DNA of 64,000 nt from Haliclona indistincta (GCA_964017065.1 OZ024785.1:15322102-15386101); one strand, 5' to 3'. Positions 1 through 11,579 are shown, numbered from the stretch's first letter. The notes: a model not told the origin generated them from the letters alone. Numbers and translations are program-made.

Positions 1-1640
1 GTTCGGGAAGATACACTGAGTTTGAGCCACTTCTTGGTCACCTATCACACGCAACGACGGTTATCAGGCAGGGTCGCATATTTCTCCGACACTTATTTGT
101 GGCTCTTGCCTCAACTCCGTCATTACGTGCACCTGGATGTCATCGCCAAGGCTGACCTGCTCTGGTGGAACTATTTTTTGCAGGAATGGAATTGGGCTAT
201 GTTTTTTCCACACCCCTCAGTCTCAGAGATACACATATATACAGACGCATCAGGCTCATTCGGTTGTGGAGGTGTGGTTTGGCCCTCCCAGTGGTTTTCT
301 CTGCAGTGACCAGCATCTTGGGCTGAGACAGGCATTGCAGTGAAAGAATTGGTACCCGTAGTTATCGCAGCTGCTCTATGGGGTCGATTATGGTATCGGT
401 GCCGTATCTGCTTTATATGACTGTCGTCTCGATCCTAAACAAACAGGCCGCAGCCTCAGATGTAGCGCACCACATCCTACGTTGCCTATATTTTTACGCA
501 GTACTCTTTCAGTTTGATTATACAGCTGAACACATACCGGGGAAAGATACTGTTGTGGCAGACGCCCTATCGCGGAATAATACAAACCTCGTCGCATCGT
601 TACTTCCCCATGCTACCCAAGTTCACATTCCTACCTCTCTACAGGAGTTGCTCATAACTCACAGACCAGAATAGGGATCCACAGACTGAATCAGGCTGTT
701 TCAAAATACTTTAAGAACTCTCTAGCCCGTCAACACTGACTGTCTACCGTTCTGCTGCCAAGCACTACATTACTTTGTGTGGTCATTATAATTTCTCTCC
801 ACTCCCTCTTACACAGGAAAATACCGCCCGGTTTATTGCTAGCCTTGCCCATGTAGGAGTCACATACCAGTCAATTCGCTCGTACATGAGTGGGCTCCGT
901 TTTCTTCAAATCGCCAATGGTCTTCCTTATCCAGTCGGTACTCCCCTCGTGGACATGGTGCTGCACGGGATAAGGCGGCTCCCACAGGCAACCCGACAGC
1001 TGAAGCATCCAGTGACACCAGAAGTGATGTCGCTGCTCTTCTGTGCGTGGTCTCAAATGTCCGGGGGAGGTGACTTCGATGCGGCCATGCTGTGGGCGGC
1101 TTGCTGCACAGCTTTCTTCGGCTTCCTGCGAGCTGGCGAATTTACCTGCCCATGCATCATTGCGAGCATTCACGTCCACAATGCTCAGTGCCTCTGATGT
1201 GTCTGTCGACTCTTATGAGCAACCGTCAGTGGTTACAGTGCATTTACGACAATCTAAAACAGATCCCTTCGGTACTGGTGTATACGCACACTTGGGCAGA
1301 ACGGGGCAGGAAATTTGCCCTGTCTCGGCTCTGCTGAGTTATATGGTCCGCCAGGGACAGCAACCTGGTCCCCTCTTCACATTTCAAGATGGTCGACCCC
1401 TGTCAAGACAACGACTGATCAACAGCGTTAACCAGGCTCTATCCCAGTACGGAGTTGATACCTCGGGAATCACCGGCCACAGCTTCCGAATAGGTGCAGC
1501 GCCGGCCTGGAAGACTCGAGGATTCAGACTCTAGGATGCTGGCGCTCAGCTGCATTCACAAGGTACATTCGCACCCCGGTCGAAGTCATGGCTGCATCAT
1601 CGGCTTCCCTTTTGGGCCCTACACTACCTGACTCCTGAAC
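1..1640 (+). mobile_element. Degenerate DIRS-like retroelement (RNase H and tyrosine recombinase parts)
   Basis: Seen: from 22 an open frame carries an RNase H-type core (YTDASGSFGCGG, near residue 73). A second frame, about 378-600, ends with the retroelement RNase H tail motif (HIPGKDTVVADALSR). From 775 to about 1,640 lies a tyrosine recombinase: a first Arg in FGFLRAGEF, the H-x-x-R motif in GHSFRIG, and the nucleophile Tyr in FTRYIRTP near 1,555-1,580. These parts sit in different frames with stops between them, so at least three frameshifts or nonsense changes separate them. Family knowledge: the order RT-RNase H-tyrosine recombinase without a DDE integrase is typical of DIRS/Ngaro elements. 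Inference: an old, inactive copy whose reverse transcriptase lies off the left edge of the window. The recombinase alone could suggest a Crypton, but the RNase H next to it argues for DIRS. Confidence 0.8.
775..1640 (+). pseudogene. Frameshifted tyrosine recombinase of the DIRS-like element
   Basis: The first frame (775-1197) holds the core-binding part and the first catalytic Arg. The second frame (1043-1534) continues through the H-x-x-R box. A last shift just after the H-x-x-R box (about 1,500-1,515) restores a frame with an LGCWRSAAFTRYIRTP segment containing the presumed tyrosine nucleophile. The conserved spacing R ... HxxR ... Y is kept, so it decayed from a functional enzyme. It cannot make one product as it stands. 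Confidence 0.75.
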
Positions 1641-2290
1641 CTCTTTCGTGCTTGGACAGTGACGCAATCATTAGCTTCCTGTAATTCTGTTTCTCTTTTG
1701 TCTCGTTTTCTTTCCTTTTTGGTTTTGTTTTATTGTTATCACCTGACCACAGTTTATTATTTACTTATTGTGTTATTAATAACAGTAAACTCACTTCAAT
1801 AACTAGTATTTGGAGGGTATTATGGCTTAGGAGGTTAGAATGAATTGGGTGGACAGTCTATTGATAGGGGGCAAGAGAATCAGTCTAGGGAGTGTGTTGG
1901 GTGGGCGTTGACGTCTGAAGCATGGTGAGGGTGCAGCCTGCATGCAAATCCCTACGACTGGTAGGGTCACACCTGCACATATCATTCGGACTAATTTGTG
2001 TGGTGCACTATATTGTGAGTGGGCCCCTGCTTATGGACTGGGCGATCGATTTATATGGTCGGATATCTAGATTTAAGGGCCCCTGCTTGGCAGGGCGACC
2101 AACCTACAAGGTGGTTGTTACACTGGGCCCCTGCATATTGCAGGGTCGACCCACCCGGGCGGGTGGGTCGAAACGGGGAGTGTCCCTTGCGGTTTTACCA
2201 ATCTCCTCCTTCCATCATGGTTCCGGAGGATAGTGGCTATACACTGAGTAGGCCACGCAGTTTATTAACGTGCGCTAACCACTGCTTGGT
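1641..2290. other. 3' flank of the DIRS-like element, no gene seen
   Basis: No convincing coding frame. The decamer gggcccctgc recurs three times between about 2,020 and 2,135, and a palindrome (cacccgggcgggtg) lies near 2,153-2,166. Such clustered short repeats could belong to the terminal or internal complementary repeats of a DIRS element, but the other end is outside the window, so this is not established. Confidence 0.35.
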
Positions 2291-2292
2291 CA

Positions 2293-2700
2293 CGTGCGTA
2301 TTGCGCAATCACAATAATGGCGTCTAACACTTAGCTGACGATGGATCACGATCGAGAACTCGCGGAATGTATATCGCCATTTCGCTAAAAACAAAGTTCA
2401 AAAGGCACCTGCCAGGAGAAATTCACGACTGTTCGTGGGTGTTTTGGTCTCGGCACTGCTCGCGTAAAGGCGCTAGGTGCGCTGAAGAAAGAAGAAAACG
2501 AAGATGACGAAACTCGATTTTCACCGTTTCTAGGTTCGTCACTTTAGTAACAGTGTAGAGCACTCTCCTTGCTACTGTAAGATGGGGCAACGCCAGATAG
2601 CAGATCTAAGTGTCCTTGAACGTATAAAATTCACCACCAGGCGAAATATCAGCGTTTGAACGCTAATACATTGTATGTAGCCACCATCTTGTTTTTCCGT
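2293..2700 (-). repeat. Dispersed repeat A, copy 1
   Basis: This stretch matches, in reverse complement and with many substitutions, 33,281-33,510. Shared landmarks are gtagccaccatcttgttttt at its right end and gcaatcacaataatggc with ctaacacttagctgac at its left end. At both loci it lies within about 110 bp of a copy of the CAGAGGAGG MITE (repeat B). No coding frame. Probably a diverged non-autonomous transposon. Confidence 0.55.
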
Positions 2701-2782
2701 TCAACCCTACATAAGGAGGCACTACCGTGCCTCCCTAATAATTCTATTGATGACACAAGCGAACACTTAGCTAATACTGTTC

Positions 2783-3532
2783 CAGAGGAGGTTGGAAGCA
2801 TTAGTATGCGCACGTGATTTTAAGGCTGTTAGTATGCGCACGTGATTTTCGAATGCATAGCTAACGTTCCATCGTGAGGCGTGGCTCAATGGCGCTAGCA
2901 CACAGCACTCGAACTCATACGTGGATTCTTTATTGCATAGAGCTTGATTATTGGTCTTACTTAAAGATATGATCTTAGAATACTGGTGGTTTAGCTATTT
3001 TTATAGTGCACTGCACCAGTTTCTGTGCTCTTTATGTCGTGAAACATAGGAAGAAGTAACACAGCTCCAGTAGACAGCACACTTCTGCTGGATAAAGGAA
3101 TCTTTCTGGTGTGAAACAGGCTTACATTTTAGCAACTTTCTTAGTTCTAGCTCTGACCAGGTCTCGTCAGCTGTATATTGTGTTTTGCAGGTAACAATGG
3201 AGCTGTCTCTTCGCTCGTCGTTTCTAACGCTAAGAATTTGCTTCAGGACGTCTGTAGCAGACTTCTCAATAAGCTGATTACTTGTACGAACAATAACTGT
3301 AGTGTTTTCCACTGTTGAGAATCTTCACTATGGCGGCTCAGGGACCCATGGGTTGGATCGGGTAGATCGCATATTCGTAATCTTCTTTGCAAGAGCTATC
3401 GATTGATACTAAATTCATTAAATTTAGTCCAGAGAAGAGTAGGTACTGGGATTTCCCATACACTTTGCATTGGAGCGCCATTGACAAACCGCAAGTCACA
3501 TGATTGAATATTAATGCTTCCAACCTCCTCTG
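2783..3532. mobile_element. Repeat B copy 1: Mutator-like MITE with 9-bp target duplication
   Basis: Seen: inverted ends CAGAGGAGGTTGGAAGCATT at both termini, flanked by the perfect 9-bp direct repeat atactgttc (2774-2782 and 3533-3541). Family knowledge: 9-bp target duplications are typical of Mutator-like elements. A second copy with its own 9-bp duplication is at 32,405-33,172; a disrupted, reversed copy spans 16,108-19,363. On the minus strand it holds an open frame (3001-3312) largely conserved in copy 2. No transposase is seen. Confidence 0.85.
3001..3312 (-). CDS. Conserved small open frame inside repeat B, unknown function
   Basis: A 103-codon frame beginning MENTTVIVRTSNQLIEK. Its first 72 residues differ from the copy at 32,713-32,931 at only five positions, although copy 2 stops earlier because of one nonsense change. 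Rich in K/R/E and Cys; no family recognised. It may be an exon captured by the element, a fragment of the parental transposase gene, or simply a chance frame kept open because the two copies are young. Confidence 0.3.
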   Translation of the reverse strand: MENTTVIVRTSNQLIEKSATDVLKQILSVRNDERRDSSIVTCKTQYTADETWSELELRKLLKCKPVSHQKDSFIQQKCAVYWSCVTSSYVSRHKEHRNWCSAL

Positions 3533-3541
3533 ATACTGTTC

Positions 3542-3959
3542 CAAAATTAATGTGGTAGCCTGTGGTTTTCATACAGCTGTACTTGTACTGTAAATAGTGC
3601 TCGTGAATCTAATTATTGTTGCGTGAATATCATTATAAGTGATTTTTTAGTTGTATATCTCTAAAACCAATCAGAATTCTGTACTGTAACGCTGGAATTT
3701 TACTTATCAATCTAAAACCAACATATGCTGTAAAACCAACAAAATCCAAAAGATGAATTTTCACACTTAATATTATTACTAAATATTTTGTAACCTGTCT
3801 CATGCCGACCCTATTTTAAAAGCATTTCTTGTAACAATTCTAGGATCCAACTAGCATCTTCAGATCTGTTTATTTGTATCTTTTGAAGTATGTTTTGGTG
3901 TTAGCAGAGAACATAGGTGGTGCTTACAGTAGGTGGTACATGGTACCATCAGTCATTAC
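3542..3959. other. Intergenic, nothing recognised
   Basis: AT-rich sequence without a coding frame longer than a few dozen codons and without a clear repeat. Confidence 0.5.
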
Positions 3960-4171
3960 TACCGTATAGCGGGTAATTTTGGATGGTCAAAATTTTGGCG
4001 AATGACCCAGATTTTGTGTTTTGACGAATTTAATTTTGGTGTCAAGTGCTTGGCTCACGTATTTACTGCAATAGAAAAAGCAGATTTTGGTGAATTTTAT
4101 TTTGACGAATGCTTGACGATTCGCCAAATTCGCCAAAGTTTCCTCTCGCCAAAATTACCCGCTATACGGTA
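3960..4171. mobile_element. Short MITE with TACCGTATAGCGGGTAATTT ends
   Basis: A 212-bp palindromic element: taccgtatagcgggtaattt at the left and its complement, aaattacccgctatacggta, at the right. A diverged end of the same family (ataccgtatagccggttatt) recurs near 12,098. The plus-strand frame running through it is not a gene. Confidence 0.75.
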
Positions 4172-4261
4172 TGTACATTATGAATCTCATTATTATGCTC
4201 GTGTATCTCATTATTGTTGTTTACTACTACTCATCAAATTTACATGTGGTATTAAAAATCC

Positions 4262-4853
4262 TAGTCTCGTTCTCAGACCAAACCTCTTCCTCTATGGTTC
4301 CCAGAGGGTCTGGCAACTTGCTTGACTTTTCTCGGTCTTGGTGACGTTTCGTTCTCAGAAAATGACCAATCAGATCACCTTGTTTTCAAAATCACATTAC
4401 TAACGTGCTTTTGAGCACATGATCAATATGGTGGTAGTGCAGTGTGTTCAGATTTATCGATGACAGAGAGCATCTAGGGTAATCTTCATTTGCTATAAGC
4501 AGCCAGTCACTTCTTAGCTAGCACAAATTAGCGATTTCGTTAACAACAGGTATGGAAAAATAATTTGCGATTATTATTCTTACCATTACATTTATGAGTG
4601 TTACCATCTTTGAGCACCACCAAGGAACATAGCATTGTACCTGTCGTGTCTTCCTGACCTGATCTATAACTATTGTCGAGTGCTATAGTTCATGTGACCA
4701 CAGATGTTAGTATACAGACAATTTGTCCGCATATTGCATCCGTGTAGCTATTGAACGCATGACAATGACATCACCAAGACCGAGAAAAGTCGAGCAAGTT
4801 GCCAGACCCTCTGGGAAGCATAGTGGAAGAGGTGTGGTCTGGGAACGAGACTA
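4262..4853. mobile_element. MITE C with TAGTCTCG ends
   Basis: Inverted ends: tagtctcgttctcagacc at the left, ggtctgggaacgagacta at the right. The inverted similarity continues inward for about 80 bp (agaccgagaaaagtcgagcaagttg and its complement). Related fragments are at about 16,050-16,100 and 33,181-33,270. No coding capacity; no clear target duplication. Confidence 0.75.
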
Positions 4854-5189
4854 TAGAATTCCTGATGTGATCTACTTGTGCCTTTACAGTAGTGAGAGTC
4901 TGTTATGATAGCATTATATTGCAATCATAATTTCTACACAGTTTATCAAGTGCGCAGATTTGATAAGGATGGGTATAGCATAGATTTTGGTTACAGTAGC
5001 TACCCACTCCTTCTCTTTAAGACTGGTTTATAGTTTAATGCAGTAAATTGTGGTTCATTGCATCAATGCAACGTATCGATATAGAAAATGTTCTTTTTCT
5101 ATGTTGCGTTGTGTTGCAATACAATTTGAACTAACAACTCAACACATGCAATGCTGGATACCACATCACATTGTAAACCAACCTTTAGT

Positions 5190-6670
5190 GAGTTTTCATC
5201 AAAAATTGTTAATCTTGCTGGAAATGCTCCAAAGTTGTTGAAAATCAACTCTAAGTGTTGTAAATGTCATTTAAAATCACTTTCGGATGAAATTGACAGC
5301 GAAGGATTATATTGGTGATTAGCCCTTTAACTCTTTAGTGACTGAATTATTTTGACGAAAATTCGACTTGCTCTAAACTGACAGTTTGTCTTGCATTTTC
5401 TACAACATGCAGTTTGTTAGCTGTTCCAAACTAGCACTGTTTTTCCTGATATGTCAAAGTTTACGACCATGTACTAAACTCTGAGTTGGCCACTCCCACT
5501 TCAGAACTGAACCCGCTTAAGTGCTGCGACCTCGTCATTTTTCAGCCAATTTTGGTATTCGTTCAGCCCTTGTGACTTATACAAAAACCTGGTGGTGTCC
5601 AGGTGAGCAAACAGCATAGTTTAGAACACATTCTATGCCCAAGTATGCATTTCCGGGCATCCTGAAGCCTTAAAATGCCAAAAGTGGCGAGGGGCTCTCC
5701 ACCTTCGAACCCCTGGTTAATGGGGGGACACCCCCCTTTAAATTCCCCCCGTGCTGTACGTGTTAGTGGGGAGGGCGTGCCGAAAAACAGTGAGTTTTTT
5801 TCAGGTAAAGTCATCTTTTACAATTAAACTTGATTTGACCTTTCTAGAGCACTTTTTGCACTTATTATGACGTCTAGAGTAGGTGGAGTCAATTATGACA
5901 CCAAAAGGCGTCATTAGGGGTTAAAGGGTTAATGAGTTTTCATCAAAAATTGTTAATCTTGCTGGAAATGCTCCAAAGTTGTTGAAAATCAACTCTAAGT
6001 GTTGTAAATGTCATTTAAAATCACTTTCGGATGAACTTGACAGCGAAGGATTATATTGGTGATTAGCCCTTTAATTACTGAATTATTTTGACGAAAATTT
6101 GACTTCCTCTAAGCTGACAGTTTGTCTTGCGATTTTCTAGTACATGCAGTACGCTAGCTGTTCCAAACTAGCACTGTTTTTTCCTGGCATGTCAAAGTTT
6201 ACGACCATGTACTAAACTCTAAGTTGGCCACTCCCACTTCGGAACTGAAGCCGCTTAAGTGCTGCATCCTCGTCATTTTTCAGCCAATTTTGGTCTTCCT
6301 TTAGCCCTGGTGACTGATACAAAAACCTGGTGGTGTCCAGGTGAGCAAACAGCACAGTTTAGACCATATTCTATGCCAAAGTATGCATTTCCGGGCACCC
6401 TGAAGCCCCAAAAATGTGGAAAGCGGCGAGGGGCTCCGCCCCTTCAAACCCCGGGTTAAAGGGGGGCACCCCCCTTTAAAAATCCCCCCGTCCCCCGTTC
6501 TATATGGTTTAGTGGGGAGGGCACGACGAAAAACAGTGGGTTTTTTCAGTTAATTTGCAATTAAACTTGATTTGACCTTTCTAGAGCACTTTTCACACTA
6601 GTTATGACGTCTAGAGTAGGTGGAGTCAATTATGACGCCAAAAGGCGTCATTAGGGGTTAAAGGGTTAAT
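5190..6670 (+). repeat. Tandem dimer of a ~744-bp unit containing a TTAACCCTTT-ended element
   Basis: The sequence starting gagttttcatcaaaaattg at 5,190 restarts at 5,934 and runs in parallel to about 6,670 with scattered substitutions and small indels. Each unit ends ggggttaaagggttaa, and its internal part begins with a related inverted sequence (agccctttaactc or a shorter version), so the inner ~610 bp looks like a MITE. Because ~130 bp of flank is duplicated with it, this is a tandem duplication rather than two insertions. The small frames inside are not genes. Confidence 0.75.
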
Positions 6671-6683
6671 ATGTGCTCTTGCG

Positions 6684-8872
6684 TATATGTTCCGCGCTTT
6701 CTAGAAATTTGCGCTTTCTCGAGAAAGCGCAGCGCTTTTTAGGAATCCCTATAAAGCGTGGGCCTTCTCGAGAAAGCGCAATCACAGAAAGCGCAACGGA
6801 TACTGCGCTTTCTAAGGTTTAACTCCTGTTGTTACACGGCTCTCGTCGCTCAAGAATTGCCACAAATAGGCTCTCTACTACTATAGATGTTAGAATTTAA
6901 GTTGGGTGAGTCTTTTGTCGAGTGTAATGGCCCATGGCAGCAACTCGTGCTAGCGCTGGAGCTCTGACGATTTGAGCCTGAGCTAGCACAATGAGCCTGA
7001 ACGAGGTTCCACTTTAGCTCAGTCAGTACTGCTATTACCTAGGTCCTAGCTCCCACAGCCCACAGTAACCACTCTGAAGGAGCAACAACAACACAATTAT
7101 TTCAGTGTGTTAGGGTTGTTCTTACTCCAGCTACAGTGTTCCACACGAAGAGAAGCAAAAATCTTTTTTTTACATTTTGGTTCATATCTCAGGAACCAAG
7201 TGTCCTATGATCATGTTGCAGGTACCATTATGATCCTCTATCCTTACTGAACACCCTGGTTCATATGGCTTCGCGTCACGTGACGTAGGCGTGTCACAAC
7301 ATGGCGGCGTATCACACCCACTGGAATGACAGTTTTAGGTTAGGATTTCCAGAACTACTGGTAGTTAAGATTTCTTAAAGCTGCATTACAACTATCACCT
7401 AGGGCTCTAACCTTTAGGCAAGTGTCCGGCTTGAACTAGCGTTAGTTCGGCAACGGGAACCAAAAGATGGATTTCGCAACAAGCCAAAACTTTAAGTATG
7501 GGAAATCCGATTCCGTGTGAGTTAAGCTCCAAAACTTGGAGACTGCACAGCCTATACATCCATCCACACTTTGCCGCACACTAAGCGTCCCTAGAAATAT
7601 TCACAGCGACAAACGAGACTCTTCTCTGCACGAGTGCCGTTTTCTTGCCGCCATCTTGCGATTTTAATGGGTTTTGTGATGTCACACGTTGGTTATGAGC
7701 ATGTGTTGCATCATAACTATTACACTGATTCAATGTGTGTTCAATAGTTATGACGTTTTAAACAGCCAACAATTATTATGCGTGACATCACAAAATCCAT
7801 TAAAATCGCAAGATGGCGGCAAGAAAACGGCACTCGTGCAGAGAAGAGTCTCGTTTGTCGCTGTGAAAATTTCTAGGGACGCTTAGTGTGCGGCAAAGTG
7901 TGGATGGATGTATTGGCTGTGCAGTCTCTAAGTATTGGAGCTTAACTCACACGGAATCGGATTTCCCATACTTAAAGTTTTGGCTTGTCGCGAAATCCAT
8001 CTTTTGGTTCCCGTTGCCGAACTAACGCTAGTTCAAGCCGGACACTTGCCTAAAGGTTAGAGCCCTAGGTGATAGTTGTAATGCAGCTTTAAGAAATCTT
8101 AACTACCAGTAGTTCTGGAAATCCTAACCTAAAACTGTCATTCCAGTGGGTGTGATACGCCGCCATGTTGTGACACGCCTACGTCACGTGACGCGAAGCC
8201 ATATGAACCAGGGTGTTCAGTAAGGATTGAGGATCATAATGGTACCTGCAACATGATCATAGGACACTTGGTTCCTGAGATATGAACCAAAATGTAAAAA
8301 AAAAGATTTTTGCTCCTCTTCGTGTGGAACACTGTATACCTGCATGCAGGCTGAGCTGTGCCTACTGTATGCTGGTCATGTCCATCATGCATGCCGCAGA
8401 AATGTTGTAAGCCTTCCTGTGCATTGTGACAGGGTACATCACACTATGATGAGAGACAGGTAGCAGTCTAGGTAGCATTTCATACCCAGGCATGCATGCT
8501 ACGGTCTTATAGGTACAACAGAGCAGCACAGGTAATAGTAGTAGCTATAGTGGAACCGTGCATGCTCGCACGGGCTCACTGTGCTATCTCACCAGCTCGA
8601 TCGTCACAGCTGCACTAGCACGAGTTGCTGCCATGGGCCCTCATTACACTTGACAAAAAACTTTGTAGAGCATTAATTCTAACGCCTATAGTAGTAGAGA
8701 GCTATTTTGTGGCGATTCTTGAGTGACAAGAGTCGTGTAACAACAGGAGGTGAACCTTAAAATGCGCAGTATCCGTTGCGCTTTCTGTGACTGCGCTTTC
8801 TGGAGAAAGCGCAGCGCTTTCTAGGGATTCCTAAAAAGCGCTGCGCTTTCTCGAGAAAGCGCGGAACATATA
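6684..8872. mobile_element. GCGCTTTC-type inverted-repeat transposon, split by a second element
   Basis: Outer arms (about 6,684-7,000 and 8,600-8,872) are inverted copies of each other. They start tatatgttccgcgctttct and end with its complement, and are full of palindromic gcgctttctcgagaaagcgc motifs. The middle is occupied by the CAGTG element at 7,134-8,334. The whole lies immediately 5' of, and probably in an intron of, the ROC-Death gene that starts at 8,926. Confidence 0.75.
7134..8334. mobile_element. Palindromic CAGTG MITE, long form, TA target duplication
   Basis: Starts CAGTGTTCCACACGAAGAG and ends with its complement, with TA on both sides (7132-7133, 8335-8336). The arms of roughly 550 bp are close to perfect inverted copies around a centre near 7,730, so the whole could fold into one hairpin. 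A 597-bp relative with the same ends is at 35,098-35,694. A TA target would suit a Tc1/mariner-type mobiliser, but no transposase is present to confirm it. Confidence 0.8.
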
Positions 8873-8925
8873 CATGTATACATGTTGAGTTAATGTAGCT
8901 GCCTCATAGTAATTTTTCCTCTCAG

Positions 8926-11579
8926 ATACTGATGCTACTCAAGAGGCATTTCAACATGAGGTTGGAGTGTGTGTCTCTAACCTGGTAGTGAATGGATCAC
9001 CTGGTAGTGGTAAAACATGTGTAGTGAATCTATCAGTCGGTGAACCTGCTCCTGATGTCCGCAACAGCACCGGCTTTATAGAGACTCCTGTTCGTTCCAT
9101 GGCACAAGGTACCATCTACGCCAACGGCACAAGATTAAAGAAACTACGAACTGAAGAAATGCTCCACATGGTGTGTCAAGCTATGAAGCACAAGGTTGAT
9201 GAGATAAAGAGAGAGCAAGTCAATCAAAAGAAGCCGCGTCATCGTAAAGTACCCAGCTCTACTCCAGCTACACAGCAATCCGCATCCAGTACTCCATCAA
9301 TGAGTGATGAGTCTACTGAAGCCACTAGTGATGACAAAGAAGAGAGCCTCCAAGTGTTTGCTAAGCTAGTTGTTGAGATATCATCTGCTGAGGCATCAAC
9401 TGAGTTCCTAACAGCTCACTTGGTCTTGACTATCGACTCAGGAGGCCAGCCACACTTCATGGATGTAGCACCACTCTTTCTCCGCAACAGCTCCTTCTTT
9501 CTTATCACTGTGAAGCTGAACGAGCGACTGGACTCTAAACCAAAATTTGATTACTTCATCAATGGACAGCCGATTGAAATGAGCAACACAGAGCTCCAAC
9601 CGACCAACCTGCAACTAATAGAGCAGCTTGCCAAGAGCATTTCATCACTTCAACTATCAACCACTCCCAGCTCAGATGTATCAGAGCATGCAAAGTTCAT
9701 GATTGTTGGCACCTTTGCTGACAAAGCTGGAGACTGCCAGGGCGAGACTATCGCTGATAAGAACACCAAACTACGTGATCGATTGAAGGATTATGAAGCC
9801 GAACGAATTGATGCAGGAAATGATGTCATCTTTGCTGTCAATGCAATCACTACAGATCCAGACGAGCGTCGAGAGGCAGCTCTGAGACTACAGGACAAGA
9901 TTACCAATACTCCAGGCACCACTATCAAGACAAGAATCAAGATGAGGTGGTTTGGTCTACTACTACACTTGCTGGATGAGGCTAAGAAGAACGAGGTCTC
10001 CATTATCCCACTGGAGGAGGTGCTTGCTGCTGGAAGAAGTCTTCAAATGAGTAGAGATGAAACTCTACAGGCCATAGCGTTTTTCCATAAGCTAAACCTC
10101 CTCATGTATTTCTCAACCGATAAGCTTGGTAGCATAGTTTTTATCGATGTGAAGCCTATACTAAGCAATGTGTCCAATCTTATTGGCATCTCTTTTATTG
10201 ATAAGAATAAGCTCGACAAGATCTTCATCCCTAACCTGCCAGGCGATGCCCAGAGATTACTGAGAGATTACGGTAGATTCTCCCGAGAGATTTTGGACTC
10301 ATCGTTTCACTTCTCAGCACCACTCACCACTGATGTGTTCCTCGACTTATTAGAGCACCTTTGTGTTATTGCACGCATCCAGAGAGAGGGTCTAACAAGC
10401 TTCTTCCTCCCATGTGCCTTGCCTCATGCACCTGAAGATATCCTTCAAAAGAAGGAGCAGATCACCAGCTTGTGGATCGTGTCGCTTCAGACCAGGCGTG
10501 GTATCGGATTGGTTGATGTTCCCATTCCAAAGAGCTATCTACCAACACTTGTTGTTAATCTACTCAACTCGTCTGATTTCGAAGCAGATCTTAGGTCTTG
10601 TCAGTATCGTAACCTCATGAGCATTCGTTATGCTCGTGGTGGGTGTGTCTATCTGATAGAGCGGAATCTTCAGCTGGAGATCTACTACCCTTGTGCTGAC
10701 GATGATGAAGAAATAAGCAAGGATTGCTCCTTCATTCGTTCAGCAATAATGAACGGTCTCGTTGAGGTTGAGAAGAAGCTTCATTTCATACCAGGCATCT
10801 TGATCAAGAACGATGCCTTCCTCTGCTTCTGTGACGGTTCTCGCCATATGTGTGTGTACAACAAAGACCGCAGGAGAACATATTGTGATAGTAGTGACAA
10901 CCTGAGAAAACTCAACCAGCAACAACAGTATTGGTTACACCAGCAACCAGGTATGCCTGCTAACATGATTGATCATGAGTTATCACCATCTTTTTGTTTA
11001 GCCTCAGTTGTTGAGCGACCTACCACAGCTGATCTACCATCATCAGTAGCATCATCATCATCAGTAGTAGTTCCCACTAGTACATCTGGTACAATACTAC
11101 CATCATCAGGTGAAGCTTGTTTAGATCATGTAACATTGTATCAACCTCATCATACTGCAGGCTCTCCTCCTCTCTCAGTGAACCTGCTTGTTGAAGCAGT
11201 CACAGATGTTACAGATTGGCACACTCTTGGTCTTAAACTGAATCTCACTATGAGCCAGTTGGAGGACATTCGTGTCACCTATCATGTGTATGGATTAGGT
11301 GCACTCAAAGCTAGAGTGTTTGATGCATGGTTAAAGAGCTCTCCCAGTGCATCTTGGAGTGACCTGATCTCAGCTTTGAAGAGCATGAATGAGCACAGAG
11401 TTGCTAGTGATATTGCAGCACGCTGCACTCATGCACACCAGGTAGTGATCTCTATAACTCTCTCTGCACTTGTATTAATCAATCATTATACAGGAATTGG
11501 TATCACTGCAGTAAGTAGCTCATCAGATCACATGGTCCCACACCAGCAGACACAGCGCAGACTCTGTAGATTATTATAA
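8926..11579 (+). CDS. ROC-like P-loop NTPase with C-terminal Death domain (terminal exon)
   Basis: Open from a likely splice acceptor (tcctctcag ending at 8,925) through residue 870 counted from the GTG at 8,967. The reading frame is open upstream of that GTG to the acceptor, so the true start lies in an earlier exon not identified. P-loop GSPGSGKT at residues 10-17. Switch-like DSGGQPHF at 157-164. GTFADK at 248-253 resembles a guanine-specificity box. A COR-like region runs from about 310 to 680, and a Ser/Thr-rich linker at about 690-735. A Death domain covers about 738-825. This architecture is known from large ROC/COR-Death families in sponges and other invertebrates; the role is presumably intracellular danger or cell-death signalling. 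Nucleotide preference is not shown. Polyadenylation signal AATAAA at 11,622-11,627. The last 45 codons may be replaced by splicing at 11,441. Confidence 0.85.
11442..11493 (+). other. Possible 52-nt intron near the 3' end of the ROC-Death gene
   Basis: After the Death domain, the codons CAC CAG are followed by gtagtg, and a pyrimidine-containing stretch ends in tatacag at 11,493. Removing these 52 nt makes the protein end six codons later (ELVSLQ, then stop) instead of running 45 codons further. The size suits a minimal intron. Both forms are possible. Confidence 0.45.

Noticed and set aside
775..1640. Tyrosine recombinase considered as a stand-alone Crypton
   Set aside because: RNase H motifs directly upstream in the same orientation point to a DIRS-like retroelement.
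9791..10966. Minus-strand frames of 60-70 codons
   Set aside because: Antisense shadows of the ROC-Death exon.
11442..11579. Transmembrane segment after the Death domain (SITLSALVLINHYTGIG)
   Set aside because: The hydrophobic stretch is largely encoded by the probable 52-nt intron, so it is likely not translated.
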